Positions 1 to 11,818 of a stretch of 64,000 bases of DNA are shown piece by piece. Made by a program: the position numbers and the translations under genes. This DNA is from Imbricaverruca yamaguchii (Eukaryota > Arthropoda > Thecostraca > Neoverrucidae), in the NCBI GenBank assembly GCA_034440575.1, contig JAOTOL010001310.1, positions 442,001 through 506,000 of the forward strand, given 5' to 3'. How positions within the stretch are numbered: the stretch's first letter is position 1; each line of letters begins with the position of its first letter. Below the pieces are notes generated by a model, which searched no databases, was not told the origin of the DNA, and saw only the letters and a list, made by a program, of their open reading frames with translations.

Positions 1-205
1 GGACGGACGTTCGCATAGCAGAACACGTGCCTGCGAGCCGGCCAGAAGGACGTCCACAGGGCAAAACATATGCCAGATAGACGGACGAACGGACGTTCAC
101 AGGACAGAACATGTGCCGGATAGAGGGATGGACGGACGTCCCCAGGATAGAATATGTGCCAGCCGGACGGACGGACGGACGTCCGCACGGCAGAACATGT
201 GCCGG
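1..205. repeat. Minisatellite, ~44-bp units
   Basis: About five diverged units, each containing GACGTCCRCAGG followed by CAGAACATGTGCC. The array runs off the left edge of the window. The ORFs overlapping it are by-products of the repeat. Confidence 0.8.
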
Positions 206-1600
206 CCGGCTGGGTGCCAGTTCCCACTCCCACCGCCTGGCGCCGTGTAATGTGACCCAGGCGGCCAATCTGCCGCGTCGACGGCAGCGGTGCACGCTGC
301 ACGCTATAGCGGTCGCCGGAGGATACACTTCCTGTGCTGTCTGAGCAGGGCCGACTCCCGGCGCCCGATACAAGGGGCGTATGTAGCCACCGTGGACAGA
401 TGGCACGCCTCTGACCAGGAAGTGGCCGAGGGGCCCGAGTGTACCCCTCCCCATGCCCGGTCAACGGATTTGTTAGGCAAAGGCACCCCTTTGAGATGGG
501 AAAGCGCCCACGAGGGAAGTTCGAGCTCAACGAATTTTACAGCCGAATGCATCCCTCCCGACGGGTGATCTCCTCTCATGAAAATTCCTGGATTCTCCCC
601 TGACGGAATTGCACATGTCAGAAAGGGTCCGATACTGCGCGAGAAGAGCCGGTGCAGCCATGGGGCCGGTCCGGTACTGCCCAGAGTAGGACTGGTTCCA
701 GAGCAATGATGCCTGGTCCAGTACTGTCTGGGCATGACTGGTACTGCAAACATACTGCAGCCACTGGGCCCAGCCTGACGGCTGACAGGCTGTACAGATG
801 CTGGTGCCACCACTTGGACACGAGACCACTGGCGACAGCTGAGACTCCCAGCAGCCAGAGAGATGGCCACAGCTGACAGAGAGATGGCCACAGCCAGATG
901 AAGTGCAGACTGTACGCGCTCTAATGCAGAGGATCAGCACAGCGGTATCAGGCCTGGCAGCTGACGGGTCTCCACACCTGACCTTGAGATGGAGATGGCA
1001 GCGCATCGGTGCCAGGTCTCCACACGGGACCTTGAGATGGGAATGACAGCATGGCTGTACCCCGGTTGATACGGTCCGATTGAGCCAGAGTCGAGTCTGT
1101 GCTGCAGTGTCTCCCGACAGGCACAAACTGCCGTTCTGATAAACCAACGGGTCGCTCAGACACCAAGCGCAATGCATGGATGCGAAGGCTTGACATCGGT
1201 CGCGCTTGATATTTCGGCTGGCTTTTCTCAGGCGAGGTTAGCTGTACCGCCATCAACTATCTTCCGGCACTGGGATTGTAGAGATGGAGCAAGGCTCGAA
1301 TCTGCTTACCATAAACAAACTCGAACGGCCCGAAGGGGTTCTCCTAACATTGTGGTCACTAGTACTGGTGTGAACCGACTGTGAGCTTTGGGGCACGAGT
1401 GTGGCCTGTGAGAGGCTTCACAGTCGCGTGAAATGTCGGACCACGGGCAGTATACTTCGCGTGCTAAACGTTCCAGCCCTCGTGCTGGATGTCCATATGC
1501 GGTGGCTTGTCTCACGTGTAAAGTTACAATGGGTCACATGACAGAAATAGGCGGAAGACAATTAGGTCATGCATACAGGCAGCATTCATGTATACAGTGC
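206..1600. other. GC-rich stretch with no gene recognised
   Basis: No ORF here shows a known domain. A ~48-bp motif containing CTCCACAC and GACCTTGAGATGG occurs twice, near 968 and 1016. Short direct repeats such as GGTCCGGTACTG / GGTCCAGTACTG lie at 667-740. I see no splice-like or promoter signal strong enough to call. Confidence 0.5.
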
Positions 1601-1604
1601 ATTC

Positions 1605-1702
1605 TACATGATAACGTGTTGTATATCATAACGTATTGTACATCATAACATGTTGTGCATAATAACGTGTTGTATATAATACCGTGTTGCATATCATAAC
1701 GA
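1605..1702. repeat. 18-bp tandem repeat (ATAACGTGTTGTATATC type)
   Basis: About five AT-rich units, each with a core of ATAACGTGTTG or a close variant. Units differ by one to three bases. Confidence 0.8.
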
Positions 1703-2186
1703 AATACTGTTATTAATCAGCAATGGCGCAGTCGAAAGATATATTTGCGTGGGGATGAGCCTCCGCGATGATCACGTATCAAAAGTTAGATTGTGGGCTG
1801 TGGCAATAGCCGGATTGATCGACACTTCAGAATCTATAGGACGGATGGGGATGGATACAATCCTTCCCGCGAACTTCCGACTGCATATATATACATATAT
1901 AACTTTGTGTTCACTAATTTTATCAACCTCAAAGCAAAAGTACACAAAACTGTTCATGAGCCCTTATGCATCACATCGTCTGAGAAGCACGACGGCCGTC
2001 AGCCACATCTCATGCAAGTGGGATTATATCCAAATATCATCACCTGGTCACACACAGTGACACGTGATGCGAAGATCTTCCCAGAAATTCCGAGCACCGC
2101 ACCGCCATGGGCACCATGATAGTTCGGAGTGCCTAGTCCACACAGCTGTCAAAACCCGCCAACCCACGACACCACGTCAGGGAACA

Positions 2187-2365
2187 TTCTTCCCACGATA
2201 CAGGGAGGGAGGGAGGGAGTGATACGACTTCCTTCACAGGATACGGAGAGGGAGGGAGTAATGCGACCTCCTTTTTGCGTTACAGGGAGGGAAGGAGGGA
2301 CGTGACTTCCTTCCCATGATACAAGGAGGGTGGGAGTGATGCGACTTCCTTCCCACGAGGGAAGG
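2187..2365. repeat. ~57-bp minisatellite, purine-rich
   Basis: Three units carrying GACTTCCTTCCC and GGAGGGAGGGAG blocks lie immediately upstream of the CAGA tetranucleotide array. Confidence 0.75.
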
Positions 2366-2380
2366 AGACGAGGGACAAGG

Positions 2381-2497
<117 letters not shown>

Positions 2498-2684
2498 GTG
2501 TCGGTTCCCACGCCACGGTGACAAGTCACTGCCGAGGACGACGACACGGTAGTGACAGCACAGACACCGGCGCGGCGTCCGCAGCTGTCACAACATCAGA
2601 CACAGCCGGCGCCCCTCTGGTCACCACATTCCCGAGCGTCTGCGTCAGCCCAGCTGGGCGCTCAGATTGTGCGACACATGCCAA

Positions 2685-2765
2685 CTGGTGGCGACCTATC
2701 ACACGTGACACAGTGACACTGGTGGCGACATGTCCCACGTGACACAGTGACACTGGTGGTGACAT
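2685..2765. repeat. ~30-bp minisatellite abutting LINE-1
   Basis: Units carry GTGACACAGTGACACTGG followed by TGGCGACAT. The same motif recurs at about 9588-9625, on the far side of LINE-1. This suggests LINE-1 inserted into the array and split it. Confidence 0.65.
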
Positions 2766-2769
2766 CTGT

Positions 2770-5700
2770 CCGTGACGTCTATTCCGCTGAAAGCATGACG
2801 GCCAGTCACCAATACAGGGCTTTACAGTTTTCAACTTGTTTGCTGAGGAGTCCCAGCTTTCCTGTTCTGAGAATAAATCTCTTCGCACACGAGTAAAAGT
2901 CCTTCGCAGGGAGAGGCAGGGAACGTCTGCACGGTGCCGGTGCACCTCGCTTCGCCGCAGAATCCGCGACCTCGTTCCCACTGATACCCACATGGTTGGG
3001 AATCTAAAATAACCGTTTTTCCAAGGCATGTCAGCAATGTGAATCTGCGTAAAATGTCTTGTGCGAATTGGTTCGACGGGTAAAACGCATTTATAGTAAT
3101 AAGACTGCTAAGAGAGCCGGTGTAAATTATATGCTTCGGGCCATCACATGTCTCAACAAAACTCAGTGCTTTGTCTAAGGCAACCAACTCAGATGTATAT
3201 ACCGATGAATCCGACGGGAACGAAAATGCCCTGACCACCGTTCCCATTGCAAACGCACACCCAACACCAGACTCGGTCTTAGATCCATCTGTGTATGTGT
3301 CTGTAAAATTACTAATATCCCATCAACTCCAGTGCCCTTATTCTGAATTCTTCGGGAATGACTTCGCACTTTGAGACATGACAGCGAAATGTCAATATCT
3401 GAAGATACTAGCGTCCAGGGAGGGATTTTCATCGTTGTGACACGCATCACTCCACGCAATCATATTCCGCTGTCCTCGAATAGTGTGCGAATCCTGACGC
3501 AGAAGGGAACACAGCTTACGGGCCATCATCTTCTGAAGAGAGCCAGGACACTTCGAGAAAACATGGAACGGCACGTTGGGTGATTAGGGAACTGTCGCAG
3601 CTTGCAAGCATGACGCATACCGAGCCGTTCCCGACGCATAGAAAGCGCTGGCTCGTTTGACTCTACCAGTAGACTAGATACCAGAGTGGTGCGAAAGGCG
3701 TCGGTGCGGATACGGAGTGCTGAGTGGTGTATCGTGTCCAGTGTCCGTTTGGTGGTCAAAGCTGCTCCATCGTAGACAAAACATCCGTAGTCCAACTTTT
3801 GCCGAATCAGGAAGCGATATAGCTGCAGCAGAGTTGGTCTATCGGCCCCATACGACGTACGCGCAGCCACTTTCAGAACGTTCATATACTTGAAACACCC
3901 ATCTCTAAGCATTCAAAAATGATGGCAGTAAGAAAGTCGGTCGTCTAAAGAGACGCCGAGGATTTTAACAGCCGTCTCCTTTGGAATTTCTGAGCTATAT
4001 AGCCTGAATTTGATATCTGGACAGCTTCGACGCCGGCAAAAATGCACGGCGACCGCTTTTGCCGTCGAGAAGCTGAAGACATTCACCTTAGTTTAGCGCT
4101 CCAGTCTAGTGACAGCAAGCTGCAGTTGCCGCTGCAACATTGGTGTCGATGTGCTGGATAACCAGATCGTAAAATCATCTGCGAATAGTGAACGGGGTAT
4201 TGACGGCAACAGGCAGGATCCAATGTCGTTGATGACAATGACGAACAGGGTCACACTGAGCACACTGCCTTGGGGAATTCCGTTGTCCTGTTTGTACCAT
4301 TGTGAGAGTTGCTAGCCAACAAGGACCCGAAACCGACGGTTTGCTACAAAGTTTTGCAGAATGCCATGCCATGCATCCTCGCAGGTCGTATTCATGTAGC
4401 TTCATCAGTCAGAATACCTCGTCTCCCTGTAGTGTCGAAAGGAGGTTTTATGTCGAAAAACACAGCTCCGCCACGTCGCTGTTGTGGGAAAGCAGCACGA
4501 ATTGCAGTGTCAAGTGTGACTAGATGATCAATCGCCCTTGTTTTTTCTTCTTAAAACCACACTGCCTTATATAAAATGTTCTTGTCCTCTAGATAAGAAC
4601 ACAGCCGAATATTCACCATTCGCTCCATCAGCTTACACATCGATGACGTAAGATATATGGGGCGGTGGTGTAGCGGGTCGAGACCACTCCTGCCAAGTTT
4701 CAGCACAGATGTAACTATGGCTTCCCGCCAGGATTCCGGAACATCGCCACTCTCCCACAGAGAGCTAAAAACAGTCAGTAAGACATCTTGTGCGCAAGGT
4801 GGAAGGTGTTCAATCATTCGATTGTGAACTAGGTCTGACCCTCTGACACATTTCTGAGAGATCGAATTGCTGAGGCCAACTCGGCATTGGTGGACCTTTC
4901 GTTCTATGTAAGTTGTTCAGAGGTTGGAAAATCCACAATGTTTTTCTCCCTGCGGACGCGATGCCGTGAGAAATAGGGGTCGCAGTTTCCGTGTTTGCTG
5001 CGCTCTGATAGGGCTTTCCCAATTTCGTTGGCGACTTCAGAAGGGTTCATGACGGCTTCACCTCGTATCTCTAATGCTGGCTGGGGAATTGTGGAGTATC
5101 GCCCAGATATCTGCTTTATGCGCGACCAGACGTCCGCTAGAGGGGTGGAATGGGTCAGCCGACCAACGTAGTCCAACCAGGAGGCTCGCTTCGCGTCACG
5201 AATGGTACGGCGTGCCAGAGCCCTGTATTTTCTAAACGCTATAAGATTTAGCATAGTGCTGTCGCGACTGAAAGCCCCGAATGCTCGCTTGCGGGCGCAA
5301 AGAGCCTCCAGGCACTTTGGGTCTACCATGGCACTAGAGTGCGGCGAGGCGCCCCTGAGGTCCTCCGAACGCACTCCGCGGCTGTCTTGATTATCGCTGA
5401 AGTAAAACTAGCGATCGAGAATGAATAGCTGTCGTGGGAAACGGTGAATTTACTTATTGGTCTAGCCTCGTACTCGTTCCAATTGGCTTTGATAAGGTGC
5501 CAGCCACCTCTGAGGCCGCGTGCCAAGAACAATTTTAATCTGATACTCCAGCCAGACCGGGAAATGGTCGCTTCCTAGTGGATCGTTCCCAACCGACCAA
5601 GTAAAATGCTCCGCAAATTGCGGAGAGCACAAGCTTAGGTCTAAGACCGATGTGCTCCCGGCAGGTGAAGTAAAATAAGTGGGCGAGCCAATGTTTAAAA

Positions 5701-6194
5701 GAAACAAGGACTCGGTATGGATAAAATGTTCCAGGAGACTTCCCTGAACATTTGTGGAGGAACAGACCCAGGCAGTATGGTGACTGTTAAAGCCCCCTAA
5801 TAATCAAACCGGCGAGGGTAATTCTAACATTAAAAGTCTAAGCTCCGCCAAGGGAAGGGGAAGCCCAGGTGGCAAATACAGTGAACACAACGTTAGTTAG
5901 CGATCACTGAACCTTACACGGGCTGCAACTGTCTGGAGTGAGGTACCTGGCGCCATCTGCTGCGCAGGTACGCTACGGTGCACCGCCAACATGGATCCAC
6001 CATGTGTCACGGTTTGAGCCACTATGTCCTTGCGGAAGATTGTGTAACTGTTTAGGGAGCAATAGGCTCTGGGTGACAGCTTGGTCTCATGCAGGCAAAC
6101 AGCTACGGGGTTTCGTTGAGATAAAATTTCCTGAAAGTCAGCAAAAATTGGCTCGCAACCCACACATGTTCCATTGTAAAACTAAACAGAGCAT
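2770..6194 (-). pseudogene. LINE-1 ORF2: APE endonuclease / reverse transcriptase / RNase H (broken)
   Basis: The ORF starts at an ATG at 6194 and reads LQWNMCGLRANF, then shifts frame at a T run. Endonuclease: CLHETKLSP (6163-5897) keeps the catalytic Glu. GSDHFPVWL (5707-5462) keeps the Asp-His pair. Reverse transcriptase: SWREAIVTSVLK and LTSSMCKLMERMV at 4817-4551, GIPQGSVLSVTLF near 4280 and FADDFTIWL near 4180, the last two in shifted frames. The thumb region, with RFLIRQKLDYGCFVYDGA, is at 3912-3526. RNase H: SSVYTSELVALDKAL at 3247-2831 and MGISGNEVADSAAKR at 2991-2806. Many frameshifts and stops make it non-functional. The encoded enzyme would nick target DNA and copy the element RNA by target-primed reverse transcription. 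Confidence 0.85.
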
Positions 6195-8033
6195 CTCGGT
6201 GCCTGATTACGAAGGACTGGTTTTCTGTGTGTTAGTGTGTAGCTATAAAAGCCAACTTCAGTGATTGCCGTCCGAGCGTGGTTTCGAGTTGAAACCGAGA
6301 GAGGGCGACACTGATAGTCCAGGTGGTGTATCACGACTCGGACAAAGAGATTAGAGCCCGGGGTCGAGAGTGTGGTGTCCCATCCCCCGGTGGAGATTCC
6401 GGCAGAGGAAGCCATCTTTTCTGAGGCCGTAGCCGGGGCGGAGGCGGAGGAGGGTCCATCTCGCTAACGGACTGACCCGGTCCCTCCACCCTACGACGCG
6501 GCAAAGGGGTGGCCGCCCTTAGGGGTGGGGCCTTGTCAGCTCCTTGACGGTCCTTCGCCCGGTAAGGTCCTTCTCCATCTGTGTGAGCCGTGCTCGCTTG
6601 GTTGGCGTCTTGGGCGCGCCTTTCGGCTTCTTGGCAGTGCAATCTCTCATCAGAGATTTGAATAGGTCGGTTGGAGCTATTTGACGGCGATGGAGGTGCG
6701 GATGCAGAGGTCGAGGGAATGGAAGAGGCTTGGCTCACGGGAAGGGAGTAGGATTCCGGAAGGGATGAGGTGGATAGAAGGGTTTTGGAGATGGTGCTGG
6801 TGCGTGTGGAAAGCGATGGGTGGGGGTTGGAGAACGGGACGGAAAGTGGAAGGCGGAAAGTTCAAGGTAGGTGATATGGTAGACGGGGAGGGACTGGATT
6901 TGGCTGGGGAGGACCGAGCAGGTCTCCTTGAACTCTGGACCTGAGTCCACCCCCCCCCCCCCGAGAGACCTGAGCCCACCCTGAGTCCACCTTCAGTGGC
7001 TGTTGGTCGGGAGGGGGCCCCTGATGACCGAACGGCGTCACTCGTGGATGGCATGCATTCCATTTAAAATGCACGCATCAGGGTACTAAGCTTGGCATGA
7101 GGTGAGAAACAGTCATGTGTGCGTCTGAATTAAGCTGGATGTGTTCCGACGGAGTAGAATTAAGTTTTACCCCCGCTGCATAAGACGTCCTTGGGTGAGA
7201 ACTCTCATAGAGCTCACGAGCTTCCCGGAATGTAATTTATCTGGAACATTTTATCGAAACTATCTTTCTCCCTCAGAAAAATTGGGCATGATCGGTCATA
7301 GGGTGCGTGAGGTTTTTGGTCGAGACCGCAGTTCGAGCATTTCGCACTCTCAGCTTCACACTTTTCTCCCACATGCTCGGTTGACCCACATCTCCCACAT
7401 GTCTGGCGATTCAGGCAATGTTGCGACGTATGTCCAAATCTGGAGCATCTAAAACATCTCATCTGATTTGGAACAAACACTCGAACTTTCCTTCTGACGT
7501 ATCCGACGTAAACGAACTCTGGAAGGTCAGCTGTTCGAAATGTTAGTATGAAGTTTTTCGTGGTTTGTGCTTCTTGGCCGTTCTTTATCGTAATTCGTCG
7601 TACTTCTACCACTCTCCACTCTGCCAGGCCATCCAGAATATCAGCATCAGACATCTGTCAAGTCGTAACAATGTATAACCCCCTTAGAGTAGTTTTTCGT
7701 GTTGTGGAGCTGGACTTCAATGGGTATAGTGATAGGTCGTCTATTGGTTTGATTCCGTACAGTACGTCAGTTCTGTTGCGTACCTTGCTCTCCTTGTGTC
7801 CGCAGTATGTTTTAATTCCAATTCCAGCCCGCTATCCCTAAGCTTTTCACACCTCAGCACGGTTTTCAGCCTGTCACACGCCTCGTTCCGTTGGAACGTG
7901 GTGAGAGACGAAATACTTTTTCTTTCTTCTAATGGTTTCATAATAAGAATGCGGGGCGCAGGTAAGCTAGCTTCAAAGCCAAGCACAGCATGTGTTATAC
8001 GCGAATCCGTGGTAGGTTGGCTTGTCTGTACCG

Positions 8034-8856
8034 CAGTGTAAAAATATTGGTTTTTCATTAGGTGTGAGATGTCGAAATGAGCATAGAAGGATGTCGAAAT
8101 TTGACATGTAATTAGTGTAATTTAAAATGTTTTTGATGTCTTTCAGACTAAAATTTGAGTTCATGGTGTAGGTGATTATGACTGGACCTTTATCATTTGT
8201 TTTAAGATTCATAATTTAAGAAAAGATGTATTTGGGATAAGGAGAATAGTAACTATGATGAACTGGTTGGTTGGTTATTTGGGCTTAGGGGCGCATCGAC
8301 TGCTTCGGTCATACAGCGCCCATATGATGAACTGGTATTGTATCCCATATCACATAGGTCATCCCTTTACCCGAAATCGCATTGCAAAATGTTCGTGTAA
8401 CACCATTCCATATTGAGGGCATGCACATGCCATTTATAAACGAGATACTGTTACAGAGGAGACATAAATACTTCATATCAATGAGCAGGATGCCGATACT
8501 TCTTGGAGAAGGATGTCGATTGAGTGTTCAGAAAGTAGAATAATTTATCACTGAGCAACTTTGATAAGTCTGCATATTGTTTTCAATGCAGGGGTTCATT
8601 GCTTGCTGAATAAGGACTTAAGGAGTGCTGGATGATACCGGGTTTCAGGATACTGGGTAGACTATCTGAAACAGAAGAGGCTCTGTGATGCGGTTTCAGG
8701 AGATTTCAGGAGATCAGGATGTCTTCAGTTGAGTTCATGTTGGCTTCATCATCAGCAGCTAGTAACCAAGGATGTCACAAAAGCCATAGAGAGGGAGGTC
8801 TACTCAACTTTCATAGGTGGTATTTTCCACCCATTTTCTTGACAAATTTCACACTG
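8034..8856 (+). mobile_element. hAT-A1: 823-bp non-autonomous hAT-type transposon
   Basis: The left end is CAGTGTAAAAATATTGG and the right end, read on the opposite strand, is CAGTGTGAAATTTGTC. It is flanked by a perfect 8-bp duplication, CTGTACCG (8026-8033 and 8857-8864). CAGNG termini and 8-bp duplications are hallmarks of the hAT superfamily. It has no transposase ORF. It interrupts LINE-1 ORF1 and contains a 55-bp LINE-tail insert at 8268-8322. A second copy in opposite orientation is hAT-A2. Confidence 0.93.
8268..8322 (-). mobile_element. 55-bp hairpin LINE-tail insert, copy 1 (empty site known)
   Basis: It is flanked by a perfect 14-bp duplication, TATGATGAACTGGT (8254-8267 and 8323-8336). 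The matching part of hAT-A2 (near 12965-12990, reverse strand) has the target once and no insert, so it represents the empty site. On the minus strand the unit reads GGGCGC, a loop containing GACCGAAGCAGTC, then GCGCCC, and ends in (AACC)n. Confidence 0.92.
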
Positions 8857-8916
8857 CTGTACCGTACCAGAGGGGACAGGTGAGAAGTGTTCTTTTATTT
8901 TATTTGAAGTTGTCAT

Positions 8917-9586
8917 GGAGTGTGTTTGCTTGCGCTCCTCGTAGCACCCCACTGCAAAGGGACCCTACCGGAGGGACGCTTGGATCCCGCGGACGGGAGG
9001 TCGTCAGGCGCCCGAGGAGGTATACGGGGCAGGCGACGCCATCATCCGGCCGGGAGAGAAAGACTCACCACCCCGACCGGGATCCAACGCCGCCCACCCC
9101 TTGATCCCTGCCGGCCAGGCGAGCAGGCACTGGACCCAAACCTTCGTCCCGAGGCGACGAGTCGCTTGGTCCGTGTGGGGCCCTGCGGACCCGCCCGCCC
9201 CCGGGATATCGGGACCAAAGAGGCGTGCTGCTCCCCCATCACAACTAGTACCGTGCGACGGAGGAGCTTAGCATCCAAGACTCCGTCAACCCCGGGGGAC
9301 AGGCCGAGGGGGCGCGCCTACCCCGATAAAACTGAGCGGACCGGTAGACCGGAGGAAGTTGGCCTACCTGCTCGTGATAGGGGAGGGCTTGTTGCAGGGT
9401 TAGATGAAGGACCTCCAAAGGGACGCAGGCACGGGAGGGATACTGGGAAGGAAGAGAGGGATGGACTGTGGAGACCACGTGAGTCCCCGGAAACACCTCC
9501 GTGTTTTCACACCCCTTATCGGGGGAGCTGTGTTACCCCGAGGAAGCGCAAATTCCCTGGCCATCCGAGTAACTAGGCTGACCCCA
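8917..9586 (-). promoter_or_regulatory. Putative GC-rich 5' leader/promoter of LINE-1
   Basis: About 670 bp of GC-rich sequence lies between the ORF1 start and the flanking minisatellite on the far side. Full-length LINEs carry an internal promoter in this position, so I infer that role. No TATA box is evident. The plus-strand ORF at 8920-9576 is open but has no recognisable domain and probably reflects the base composition. Confidence 0.5.
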
Positions 9587-9587
9587 C

Positions 9588-9810
9588 ACGCGACACAGTG
9601 ACACTGGTGGCGATATTTCACAGGTGACACGTCTTTGGTGTTGACATGCTCACACTGGTGACAACTCTGAAGTTGATATACTGCTGGCATAGCTGTGTGT
9701 TGGCACAGTTCTGGTGCTGACATGTCATATTGATGACACTGCTCTTGTTCTGACATGTCATATTGTGGTGACACAGCTCTCGTGCTGACATGTCAGATAT
9801 GCCAGTTGGC
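9588..9810. repeat. Minisatellite remnants with GTGACACAGTGACACTGG and ~40-bp units
   Basis: It starts with the same motif found left of LINE-1. It continues as about four units containing TGACATGTCATATTG and GACAC.GCTCT.GT. Confidence 0.65.
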
Positions 9811-10139
9811 AATGAAGATATAAACAATACAACACCGGGGCCCATTAAGTCGCATGCATGCACCAGGGAATAAATTAATGAACACATACGACCTGCATAA
9901 TGCATGTCTGCATACATCATGGAGTTTCCAGCCGTCAAAACCCGGCATCGAGCCAACAGACTGCAGTCGATGATGCCACCAGAAGACCGGGTAACATACG
10001 CCCCAGGTTACCACCCCGCCACAGCGACGGCGCGCCACGCCAGCTTCACCGCGTACCAGTGTCATGGTCAGTCGAGGCCATGCCAGCCAGACTGCTGCTG
10101 CATGAGCTCCGGCGGAGCAGACTGCTGCTGCTCTGCCTG

Positions 10140-10508
10140 AGCTCATGCAGCTTACACTAGCCGCCAACTCCACCGGCTGCTGTCACAGACAGCTCCGGCA
10201 GAGCAGTGGCACACCAAGCCGTCAGCTTCACCGACTGATATTACAGGTGACAGTTCCGGTAGAGCAGTGGCACACCATGCCGTCAGCTCCACCGACTGGT
10301 ATCACGGGTGACAGCTCCGGTAGAGCAGTGGCACACCATGCCGTCAGCTTCACAGGCTCTTGTCATTGGTGACAGACAGCTCCGACAGAACAGCAGCACA
10401 CCTTGCCGTCGGCTTCACCGGCTGCTGTTACGGGTGACAGACAGCTCCGGCAGAGCAGTGGCACACCATGCCGTCAGCTTCACCCGCTGCTGTTACGGGT
10501 GACAGCTC
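10140..10508. repeat. ~62-bp minisatellite
   Basis: About six units, each carrying GACAGCTCCGG, AGAGCAGTGGCACACC and GCCGTCAGCTTCACC. The array begins next to an inverted CTGCTGCTGC / GAGCTC segment at 10080-10145. Confidence 0.85.
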
Positions 10509-10619
10509 CGTGCTAGCGTCCGAGCAATAAGCGACGTTCACAACGGTTAGACAAGGATGCCAGCACTACCACATTATGCTTGTCACGTTCCCAGGGCAGA
10601 GGAGGTTCATTGGACCGAC

Positions 10620-10785
10620 TCCTTCCCCGGTGAGAAGCGATCCAGGACCAGGACCCACCCGGGGAAGGAGAGATCCATCTGAGAGGCACCCGGTCGGGAG
10701 ATGAGATCCACCTGACCGGTACCTTCCCGGGGGAGAAGAGATCCGTCTGACCGGATCCAGCCGGGCGAGTAGAGGTCCACCTGCA
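10620..10785. repeat. ~45-bp minisatellite
   Basis: Four diverged units carry CGGGGGAGAAGAGATCC or similar, followed by a TGACCGG block. Confidence 0.65.
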
Positions 10786-11449
10786 GCTAATGACAACTGA
10801 CAATATCTTGATGGAGGGTGACGGACCACAAACGCAACGTACTCGCGAACGAACCCAATCACCGATCAGCTGCGTGGGGCTAGATGGGAAAGACGTGCGA
10901 GTCACTGAATGTCACGTGCATCACACAAGTTGCCGTGTCAACTAGCGAAATATACGATGGGATATCATCGCGACTAATTGACTGATATAATTTTATCGTC
11001 ATAATCCGTCCAAATTTCATCCCTGTGCTTCATATAACCGACATCTTCTACCGATCCAACTTCTTTCCAACTCAAGACAAGAATTCAGAAGTGAACGGAC
11101 ATCACAACTGGTTCCATGAGCAGCGTTGGAATTGTCCGGTACCCTTCAACAAGTGGCTTCTGCAGTGCAGGACTTTCCAACAATGGTTTCCTGGGTAAGA
11201 GTCCAGACCAGGCTCAGCTTTCTGCATAGGGGCTAACTCATGTTAACCCCTGTACAGAAAGCCCGTGTGGCCACGCCGGCCTTGCTAGCTAACTAACGAG
11301 GCCGGCGTACGCCCCGGATCCGGTCGGCGCCTCTCGTGACCAGACGCTCTGTTACTGCCGAAGGCGATGAGCTCGGATGACGCCGGACGTCGGACGCCGC
11401 CGCACCGTCCAACGTCCAGCGTCCGCCAGTGATCCCACGGAACACCAGC
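10786..11449. other. No feature recognised
   Basis: Mixed-composition sequence between two minisatellites. It contains no ORF with a recognisable domain and no clear repeat. Confidence 0.4.
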
Positions 11450-11640
11450 AGACTTGGATGGACTTATTTTCAGACTTAGATGGACCCTTTTAAGACTTGG
11501 ATAGACCATGCTAAGACTTGGATGGACTCATTTCAGACTTGGATGGACTCATTTCAGACTTGGATGGACCATTTTCAAACTTGGATGGGTCCTTTTCAAA
11601 CTTGGATGGGTCCTTTTCAAACTTGGGTGAACCCAAGTTT
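11450..11640. repeat. 24-bp minisatellite
   Basis: About eight units of the form ACTTGGATGGACYCATTTC followed by AG or AA. Because 24 is a multiple of three, one plus-strand frame stays open and reads as MDSFQTW repeats. Confidence 0.9.
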
Positions 11641-11818
11641 GGTCAGCTCAGGTCGGCCTGAGCTCATTCATCAGCAAATGAATGTGTGTTGCGAATATGT
11701 GCCCTATCCTCAGCCTAGACAGTACTATTTCTTGCCTGCGGGATTTTCTCACTGATGATTTCCATAACACTAAGCGGCTTTTCAATGTTTTGAGCTCATT
11801 ATTATCAATGGAGTCACA

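Larger units (their letters stand above)
6331..8916 (-). pseudogene. LINE-1 ORF1: zinc-knuckle nucleic-acid-binding protein (broken)
   Basis: The likely start is the ATG at 8916-8914. The reading frame then meets hAT-A1 and resumes at 8033. If the transposon and one copy of its 8-bp duplication are skipped, the frame is continuous across the junction. Part 8025-7741 contains RILIMKPLEERKSISSLT and YCTESNQ. Part 7654-7214 contains two CX2CX4HX4C knuckles (CFRCSRFGHTSQHC and CGRCGSTEHVGEKC) and a third, divergent CSNC segment. A Ser/Pro-rich tail follows at 7063-6331, with a frameshift at the poly-C run at 6951-6962. This is the usual layout of I- and Jockey-type ORF1 proteins, which coat the element RNA. 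The copy is dead. Confidence 0.82.
2766..9586 (-). mobile_element. LINE-1: near-full-length, decayed I-type non-LTR retrotransposon
   Basis: On the minus strand the order is a GC-rich leader (9586-8917), ORF1 with zinc knuckles (from 8916), and ORF2 with an APE endonuclease, reverse transcriptase and RNase H (6194 down to about 2770). This order and the RNase H domain are typical of the I superfamily of LINEs. Every coding part has frameshifts or stops, so the copy is dead. It is interrupted by hAT-A1 (8034-8856). Related minisatellite sequence flanks both ends. The 3' terminus lacks the hairpin tail seen in LINE-3, so the 3' boundary near 2766 may be truncated or rearranged. Both outer limits are inferred. 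Confidence 0.8.

Noticed and set aside
8920..9576. 218-residue plus-strand ORF opposite the LINE-1 leader
   Set aside because: It shows no domain and lies antisense to a LINE leader in GC-rich DNA, where long open frames arise by chance.
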